Under the pieces are notes generated by a model. It searched no databases and had not been told where the DNA came from. It saw only the letters and a program-made list of their open reading frames with translations. Shown in pieces: positions 58,306 through 64,000 of a DNA stretch of 64,000 nucleotides (position 1 is its first letter; each line of letters starts with the position of its first letter). Location: contig CAKSEC010000003.1 in assembly GCA_934446355.1 (NCBI GenBank), positions 62,001-126,000 of the forward strand. The letters run 5' to 3'. The stretch comes from an uncultured Oscillospiraceae bacterium (GTDB lineage: Bacteria; Bacillota; Clostridia; Oscillospirales; Ruminococcaceae). Position numbers and translations under genes: made by a program.

Positions 58306-60063
58306 TTGTCGCTTGACGGTGCATTCCTGCACATTGTCACAAATGAATTACAGCCGCTTGTCGGCGCACGGGTGGACAAGGTATATCAGCCCTCCCGTGA
58401 GGAAATAGTCGTTTCGCTGCGCACGTTCCGTGACGGAGCGAAAAAGCTGGTGCTCTCCGCAAACAGCGTGAGCGCACGCATAAACCTTACCGAAGCCGCA
58501 TTCGAGAATCCACAGCAGCCGCCCATGTTCTGTATGCTTTTGAGAAAGCACCTTGGCGGCGGCAAGCTGCTTGCGATACGGCAGGACGGTCTGGAGCGGA
58601 TAGTGCAGCTTGATTTTGAGTGCACCAACGAAATAGGCGATATAGTGACGAATACGCTCATCGCCGAGATAATGGGCAGACACAGCAATATCATTCTTGT
58701 GCGTGACGGCAGAGTTATCGACAGCATAAAGCGTATCACGGACGATATTTCGTCGGTAAGGCGGGTGCTGCCGGGGATACAGTATGAAGCGCCGCCAAGG
58801 CAGGACAGGCTGTGCCTTACGGATATTCAGCCGCAGCAGGTGCTTGACGCCGTTGACGGCAGTCCGGAGCGGCTGTGCAAAAAGCTGTCCTCAGTGCTGG
58901 AGGGCGTGTCGCCTATTCTTACCAGAGAACTTGCGTGGTACTGCGCAAAGGACGTCGACGCAGTTTGCGCAGGTCTTACAGACAGCGCAAAGGACAGGCT
59001 GAGGTTCATGCTCGGCAGGATAAAGTCCTCGCTTGACGGCGGCGAATGCTGCTTTACTGTGGTGTCAGAGCCGGGCGGCAGGAAAAAGGACTTCTGCTTC
59101 ATAAATATCGAGCAGTATTCCACGTCGATGGTGGTGACTCACTGCGATACGGCGAACGGGCTTCTGGACAGCTATTTCGCTTCTCAGGACCGCTCGGAGC
59201 GCACACGGCAGAGGGCGCACGACCTGCTGAAGCTGCTCATGAACAGCTATGAGAGAGTTTCCAGAAAGCTGGAACTTCAGAAAAAGGAACTTGCGGAATG
59301 CTCGGAGCGGGAGGTTTTCCGAGTCTGCGGCGACCTGATAAATGCGAATATCTGGCGTCTGGAAAAGGGGCAGAATGTCGCAAAGCTTGAAGATTTCTAC
59401 ACCGGAGAGGTGCGTGAAATAAAGCTTGACCCAAGGTTGACACCGGCGCAGAACGCCCAGAAATACTACAACGAATACCGCAAGCTGGACACGGCGGAAA
59501 AGAAGCTGACCGAACTTATCGCAAAGGGCGGGCAGGAACTCGCATATATCGACAGCGTGTTTGACGCAGCGAGCCGCACCGACAGCGAATCCGACCTTGC
59601 CGAGATACGCAGGGAGCTGCGTGAGCAGGGCTATCTTAAAGGCGGCGTGCGTGCTGACGAAAAGGTCAAAAAGACCTCCGAGCCGCTGCATTTCCGTTCC
59701 GGAGAGGGATTCGAGATACTTGTCGGCAGGAACAACCGCCAGAACGACCAGCTTACGCTGAAAACCGCAAAGGCAAGCGACATATGGCTGCATACGCAGG
59801 GAATAGCCGGTTCGCACGTGGTGATACGCACCGAGGGCAGACAGCCCGGCGAGCAGACCATATTTGAAGCGGCGCAGCTTGCCGCATATCACTCAAAGGG
59901 AAGAAGCGGCTCAGGCGTGCCGGTGGACTATGTGCCGGTGAAATTCGTGAAGAAGCCCGCCGGAGCAAAGCCCGGTATGGTGATATTCACCAACAACCGC
60001 ACGCTGTACGTCACACCGGACGAGCAGCTTGTGCAGTCGCTGAAAGAAAATAATAAGGGCTAA
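58306..60063 (+). CDS. rqcH: NFACT-family ribosome quality control protein RqcH
   Basis: Binds obstructed 50S subunits and recruits tRNA-Ala to add C-terminal alanine tails that mark stalled peptides for degradation; formerly annotated as fibronectin-binding protein. It has 585 residues. NFACT-N (starts SLDGAFLHIVTNEL) is followed by HhH, a coiled-coil middle (about 290-430) and NFACT-R near the C-terminus (ILVGRNNRQNDQLT, DIWLHTQGIAGSHVVIR). It starts with TTG 58306 behind GGAGATGA. Confidence 0.94.
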   Translation: MSLDGAFLHIVTNELQPLVGARVDKVYQPSREEIVVSLRTFRDGAKKLVLSANSVSARINLTEAAFENPQQPPMFCMLLRKHLGGGKLLAIRQDGLERIVQLDFECTNEIGDIVTNTLIAEIMGRHSNIILVRDGRVIDSIKRITDDISSVRRVLPGIQYEAPPRQDRLCLTDIQPQQVLDAVDGSPERLCKKLSSVLEGVSPILTRELAWYCAKDVDAVCAGLTDSAKDRLRFMLGRIKSSLDGGECCFTVVSEPGGRKKDFCFINIEQYSTSMVVTHCDTANGLLDSYFASQDRSERTRQRAHDLLKLLMNSYERVSRKLELQKKELAECSEREVFRVCGDLINANIWRLEKGQNVAKLEDFYTGEVREIKLDPRLTPAQNAQKYYNEYRKLDTAEKKLTELIAKGGQELAYIDSVFDAASRTDSESDLAEIRRELREQGYLKGGVRADEKVKKTSEPLHFRSGEGFEILVGRNNRQNDQLTLKTAKASDIWLHTQGIAGSHVVIRTEGRQPGEQTIFEAAQLAAYHSKGRSGSGVPVDYVPVKFVKKPAGAKPGMVIFTNNRTLYVTPDEQLVQSLKENNKG

Positions 60064-60104
60064 GAGCCCATACACAATACCCGAAAAGAAAGGACATCAT
60101 TGCA

Positions 60105-62738
60105 ATGAAGAAGGAACTTGCAAAGACATACGCCCCGAAAGAATTCGAGGACCGTATCTATCATAGCTGGGAGGAGAAGGGCTATTTCCACGCTGAGATA
60201 GACCCCAAGAAGAAGCCCTACACTATCGTTATTCCCCCGCCAAACATCACCGGACAGCTTCACATGGGCCATGCGTTTGACAACACCCTGCAGGATATTC
60301 TTATCCGCTGGAGAAGAATGCAGGGCTATTCCGCACTGTGGCTCCCCGGCACCGACCACGCTTCCATTGCGACAGAGGCGAAGATAGTCGGCAAGATGAA
60401 AGAAGAGGGTCTGACCAAGGAGCAGCTTGGCAGAGATGGCTTCCTTGAGCGTGCATGGGAATGGAAGAGAGTTTACGGCGGCAGGATAGTCGAGCAGCTT
60501 AAGAAGATAGGCAGTTCCTGCGACTGGCAGCGTGAGCGCTTCACACTGGACGAGGGCTGCTCCAGAGCGGTGCAGAAGGTGTTCATGGACCTCTACAACA
60601 AGGGGCTCATCTATCACGGCGTCAGAATGATAAACTGGTGTCCTAACTGCAAGACCTCCATTTCCGATATCGAGTGCGAATATGAGGAGCAGGACGGCTT
60701 CTTCTGGCACATCAACTACCCGCTGGCAGACGGCAGCGGCTCTGTCGAGATAGCAACTACACGTCCTGAAACGCTTCTGGGCGACTCTGCGCTGGCAGTT
60801 AATCCGAGCGACGAGCGTTATAAGGATATCGTCGGCAAGATGGTCAAGCTTCCGCTTACCGACCGTGAGATACCCGTTATCGCCGACGAATATGTTGACG
60901 TGGAATTTGGTACGGGCGTAGTTAAGATAACCCCGGCGCACGACCCCAACGACTTTATGGTGGGTCAGCGCCACAACCTGCCTGTAATATCAATGATGAA
61001 CGACGACGCAACGATAAGCGCAGAAGTCGGCGGAAAATACGCAGGCATGGACAGATACGAGGCAAGAAAGCAGATGGTCGCTGACCTCGAAGCGCAGGGG
61101 CTGCTCGTTAAGGTAGAGCCGCACAAGCACAACGTAGGCTGCTGCCAGAGGTGCGGCACCACCGTTGAGCCGAGGGCTTCCCTGCAGTGGTTCGTATCAA
61201 TGAAGGAACTTGCAAAGCCTGCAATTGACGTGGTAAAGAGCGGCGAACTGCGCTTTATCCCCAAGCGTTTTGAGAACGGCTACCTCTACTGGATGGAGAA
61301 TATCCGTGACTGGTGCATATCAAGACAGCTTTGGTGGGGTCACAGAATACCCGCATATTATTGCCAGAACCCTGAGTGTAACCACACTGCGATCTCCCTT
61401 GACCCGCTGGACAAGTGCCCCAAGTGCGGTGCACCCGTAAAGCAGGACGAGGATACTCTGGACACATGGTTCAGTTCTGCGCTGTGGCCTTTCTCCACGC
61501 TCGGCTGGCCTGATAAGACGCCGGAGATGGATTATTTCTATCCCACTTCAACGCTCGTTACCGGCTACGACATCATTCCTTTCTGGGTAGCCAGAATGAT
61601 ATTCTCAGGTCTTGAGCACACAGGTGTGAAGCCGTTTAAGGACGTGCTTATCCATGGACTGGTAAGAGATGAGCAGGGACGCAAGATGTCCAAATCTCTC
61701 GGCAACGGCGTTGACCCGCTGGAGATAATCGACAAATACGGTGCGGACGCACTGCGCCTTACGCTTGTAACAGGCAACGCTCCCGGAAACGATATGCGCT
61801 GGACTGAAACAAAGGTCATGAACTCCAGAAACTTTGCAAATAAGCTGTGGAACGCTTCCAGATATATTCTGATGAACCTGCCCGATGATTTTGGCGCACC
61901 TGTGCTTCCCGCTGACCTGCCCATTGAGGACAAGTGGGTGCTCAGCCTGTTCAACGATACCGTGAAGAACGTCACCTCGAATCTTGACGCATTCGAGCTT
62001 GGCGTTGCGGCGCAGAACCTCACCGACTTCATCTGGGACGTTTACTGCGACTGGTACATCGAGCTGACAAAGCCGAGAATAGCTGAGGGCGGAAGCTCTG
62101 CGCTTGCGGCTCAGAATGTTCTGGTTTACATCATGCAGGGCATACTGAAGCTGCTGCACCCGTTCATGCCGTTCATCACCGAGGAGATATGGCAGTCGAT
62201 GCCGGGCACCGAGAGCGAGAGCATAATGGTGGCAAAGTGGTGCGAATATGACGAGAGGCTGCATTTCGGCGAGGCGGCTGAGGAGTTCACACGTGTTGTG
62301 AACGCTATCAAGGCGATAAGAGTACAGCGCAACGAACTGAATGTTCCTCCGTCAAAGAAAGTAACTATGACCGTTGAAACGCAGTACACCGGTCTGTTCT
62401 CCGACTGCCGCAGGTTCTTTGAGAAGCTTGCGGGCGCAGGCGAGTTCAATGTCACTGAAAAGGCAGAGGCAGCCGAGGGCATGATGACGGTAGTTACCGA
62501 CAGCGCACGTGTGTTCATTCCTATGGGCGAACTTGTTGACAAGGATAAGGAACTCGCAAGGCTCGACAAGGAGAAGAAGGCTGCGGAAAAGGATATAGAG
62601 TTCCTTTCTAAGAAACTCAATAACCCCGGCTTCCTTGCGAAAGCGCCCGCACAGCAGATAGAAAACGAGCGTGCAAAGCTTGCAAAGGCTGAGGAAAAGC
62701 TTGCAAAGATAAACGAATCCATCGAGGGTCTGAAATAA
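60105..62738 (+). CDS. valS: valyl-tRNA synthetase
   Basis: Class I synthetase of 877 residues. The HIGH-type motif is in PPPNITGQLHMGHAF (about residue 42) and the editing domain carries IATTRPETLLGDSA. The KMSKS motif is in GRKMSKSLGNGVDP (about 525), with an anticodon-binding domain and a C-terminal coiled-coil arm (about 810-877). No T-box leader is seen; the gene follows rqcH by 41 nt. Its stop overlaps the next ATG (TAATG). Confidence 0.98.
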   Translation: MKKELAKTYAPKEFEDRIYHSWEEKGYFHAEIDPKKKPYTIVIPPPNITGQLHMGHAFDNTLQDILIRWRRMQGYSALWLPGTDHASIATEAKIVGKMKEEGLTKEQLGRDGFLERAWEWKRVYGGRIVEQLKKIGSSCDWQRERFTLDEGCSRAVQKVFMDLYNKGLIYHGVRMINWCPNCKTSISDIECEYEEQDGFFWHINYPLADGSGSVEIATTRPETLLGDSALAVNPSDERYKDIVGKMVKLPLTDREIPVIADEYVDVEFGTGVVKITPAHDPNDFMVGQRHNLPVISMMNDDATISAEVGGKYAGMDRYEARKQMVADLEAQGLLVKVEPHKHNVGCCQRCGTTVEPRASLQWFVSMKELAKPAIDVVKSGELRFIPKRFENGYLYWMENIRDWCISRQLWWGHRIPAYYCQNPECNHTAISLDPLDKCPKCGAPVKQDEDTLDTWFSSALWPFSTLGWPDKTPEMDYFYPTSTLVTGYDIIPFWVARMIFSGLEHTGVKPFKDVLIHGLVRDEQGRKMSKSLGNGVDPLEIIDKYGADALRLTLVTGNAPGNDMRWTETKVMNSRNFANKLWNASRYILMNLPDDFGAPVLPADLPIEDKWVLSLFNDTVKNVTSNLDAFELGVAAQNLTDFIWDVYCDWYIELTKPRIAEGGSSALAAQNVLVYIMQGILKLLHPFMPFITEEIWQSMPGTESESIMVAKWCEYDERLHFGEAAEEFTRVVNAIKAIRVQRNELNVPPSKKVTMTVETQYTGLFSDCRRFFEKLAGAGEFNVTEKAEAAEGMMTVVTDSARVFIPMGELVDKDKELARLDKEKKAAEKDIEFLSKKLNNPGFLAKAPAQQIENERAKLAKAEEKLAKINESIEGLK

Positions 62739-63217
62739 TGGAGATACGCCCTATGACGGCGGATGACGTTGACGAGGTGTCCCGGCTGTATGTGCGCAGC
62801 TGGCAGGCGGGATATAAGGGGCTGCTCCCGCATGATTACCTTGACAGCCTGTCGTGCGAACGCTGGCAGATAGCCTTTTCAGGGCAGTCCGGCAGCTTTG
62901 TGCTGACAGAGGGCGGAGTTATCGCCGGACACTCTAATGCACGTCCGGCTGCCGACCCGAAAATGCCCGGCTGGGGAGAGGTGCATACGCTGTATGTCCT
63001 CCCCGAATACTGGCGCAGGGGCTTCGGCACTGCGCTGCTGGACAATTCCGTTCAATGGCTGAAAGGGAAGGGTTTTGACAGAATATACCTATGGGCGCTT
63101 GAGGGCAATATCCCCGCCCGCAGGCTGTATGAGAGATACGGCTTCTCTGCCAGCGGCGATACTATTCAGTGCCCGATAGGGAACGTTCAGGTCACTGAAG
63201 TCAGGTATGTGATATAG
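62738..63217 (+). CDS. GNAT-family N-acetyltransferase
   Basis: A 159-residue acetyltransferase starting MEIRPMTADDVDEVSRLYVRSW, a start typical of the phosphinothricin/RimI-like group. The acetyl-CoA loop is LPEYWRRGFGTALLDN at about residues 88-103, and NIPARRLYERYGF is the C-terminal signature. Its ATG overlaps the valS stop, so it is translationally coupled. The substrate is unknown. Confidence 0.9.
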   Translation: MEIRPMTADDVDEVSRLYVRSWQAGYKGLLPHDYLDSLSCERWQIAFSGQSGSFVLTEGGVIAGHSNARPAADPKMPGWGEVHTLYVLPEYWRRGFGTALLDNSVQWLKGKGFDRIYLWALEGNIPARRLYERYGFSASGDTIQCPIGNVQVTEVRYVI

Positions 63218-63265
63218 ACTGCAGACCGACCTATGCTTTTGCGAGGTCAGAATTACGGAGGATTT

Positions 63266-64000
63266 ATGTCAAAAATGACTCTTGTCGTACTTGCGGCGGG
63301 AATGGGTACCCGATTCGGGGACAGGATAAAGCAGCTTGAGCCGCTTGGACCGGACGGCGAGCTGCTGATAGACTATTCGGTATACGACGCAGTAAAAGCC
63401 GGATTCGACCGGGTAGTGTTCATCATCAGGCGTGATATCGAGGAGCTTTTCAAATCGACCATCGGCAAGCGTGTGGAAAAGCGTATCCCGACGGAGTATG
63501 TGTTCCAGTCGGCGGACCAGCTTCCCTGCCGCAGCGGGGATTTCCCCAACAGAAAAAAGCCGTGGGGCACTGCGCAGGCGCTGTGGTGCTGCAGAGAGGT
63601 TCTGGACGGTCCGTTTGCGATAGTCAATGCGGACGACTTCTATGGTCAGGACGCATTCATCAGGCTTGGCGAGTTTCTGCGCAGCTTCAGTGCGGACGCC
63701 TGCTCGGTGGGATTCCTGCTGAAAAATACGCTTTCCGAATACGGCACGGTGAACAGGGGCGTTTGCAAATCTGGCGCAGATGGCCTGCTCACAAGCGTTG
63801 AGGAAACCAAGAAGATAGCTAAGGGCGCAGATGGCGTTATAGCCGGATATTACTGCGGAGAAGAGCGCATACTGTCGGAGAACGACACAGTTTCGATGAG
63901 TATGTGGGGCTTTGGCGCAGATTTCCTGCCCCGTCTGGAAAGACAGCTAGCGGCGTTCCTTGACAGGCTGCAGCCTGACGAGCCGACAGCAGAACTCACC
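63266..64000 (+). CDS. sugar nucleotidyltransferase-like protein, 3'-truncated
   Basis: The frame runs from ATG 63266, 5 nt after GGAGG, to the window edge without a stop: 245 residues are visible. The N-terminal signature LAAGMGTRFG is that of NTP-transferase family enzymes that make NDP-sugars. IVNADDFYG contains the metal-binding Asp region. No acyltransferase repeats or CBS domain are visible in the part present. It probably activates a sugar phosphate; substrate and full length cannot be told. Confidence 0.85.
   Translation, partial: MSKMTLVVLAAGMGTRFGDRIKQLEPLGPDGELLIDYSVYDAVKAGFDRVVFIIRRDIEELFKSTIGKRVEKRIPTEYVFQSADQLPCRSGDFPNRKKPWGTAQALWCCREVLDGPFAIVNADDFYGQDAFIRLGEFLRSFSADACSVGFLLKNTLSEYGTVNRGVCKSGADGLLTSVEETKKIAKGADGVIAGYYCGEERILSENDTVSMSMWGFGADFLPRLERQLAAFLDRLQPDEPTAELT

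Noticed and set aside
60064..60104. T-box leader for valS
   Set aside because: The gap after rqcH is only 41 nt, far too short for a T-box.

Overview
The window looks like the chromosome of an anaerobic, spore-forming gut or rumen Clostridium, most likely Ruminococcaceae/Oscillospiraceae. By eye the G+C is about one half or a little more. Pointers are a SCIFF-peptide radical-SAM maturase (a Clostridia hallmark), spoIIP and both dipicolinate synthase genes, a V/A-type ATPase operon, pyruvate phosphate dikinase, and glycogen/arabinan-processing enzymes. Promoters are close to the sigma-A consensus with 17-bp spacers. No prophage, transposase or CRISPR array is visible.

Layout. 1-8.5 kb: 3' part of the SCIFF maturase, an HtrA protease, an AraC/GyrI-type regulator, glycogen phosphorylase and a GH13 enzyme. 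8.5-19 kb: an orphan ABC ATPase, a GH51 arabinofuranosidase facing its own AraC regulator across interlocked promoters, queT behind a preQ1-type pseudoknot, a YgjP-like metallopeptidase, an Rrf2 repressor, spoIIP, a HAD enzyme, a lipoprotein, a P-loop protein and an acetyltransferase. 19-25.6 kb: SRP RNA, dnaX, ybaB, comEC, recR, then two small genes. 25-33 kb, mostly minus strand: dtd, ppdK, DUF58 and transglutaminase proteins, an rRNA methyltransferase. 33-43 kb: pgi, rpmF, and a der-plsY-gpsA operon that continues into an Abi_2/HEPN protein, a TerB_N/TerB_C protein and two acetyltransferases. 43-44.7 kb: five tRNA genes around a dense non-coding hairpin region. 45-53.6 kb: nine-gene V-type ATPase operon. 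53.7-64 kb: dipicolinate synthase genes, DUF1858-trmK-nif3-like operon, a decayed chemoreceptor-like gene, rqcH, valS, an acetyltransferase and a truncated nucleotidyltransferase.

How genes fit together. GlgP, the GH13 enzyme, Pgi and PPDK form a route from storage or dietary alpha-glucan into glycolysis; AbfA adds arabinose release. SpoIIP and SpoVFA/B belong to engulfment and spore-core DPA synthesis, and putative mother-cell sigma-factor promoters are visible before both loci. Most of the rest is core replication, repair and translation.

The least explained material is non-coding. Two dispersed hairpin families show compensatory changes between copies: one of about 105 nt with two full and one shrunken copy, and one of 79 nt with two copies. 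A 93-94-bp tandem array starts at the CCA end of tRNA-Gln, each unit carrying a hairpin and an anti-Shine-Dalgarno-like CTCCT. A long stem covers the ribosome binding site of the orphan ABC ATPase. Among proteins, the Abi_2 + TerB pair embedded in the phospholipid operon is the best candidate for an undescribed stress or defence module.
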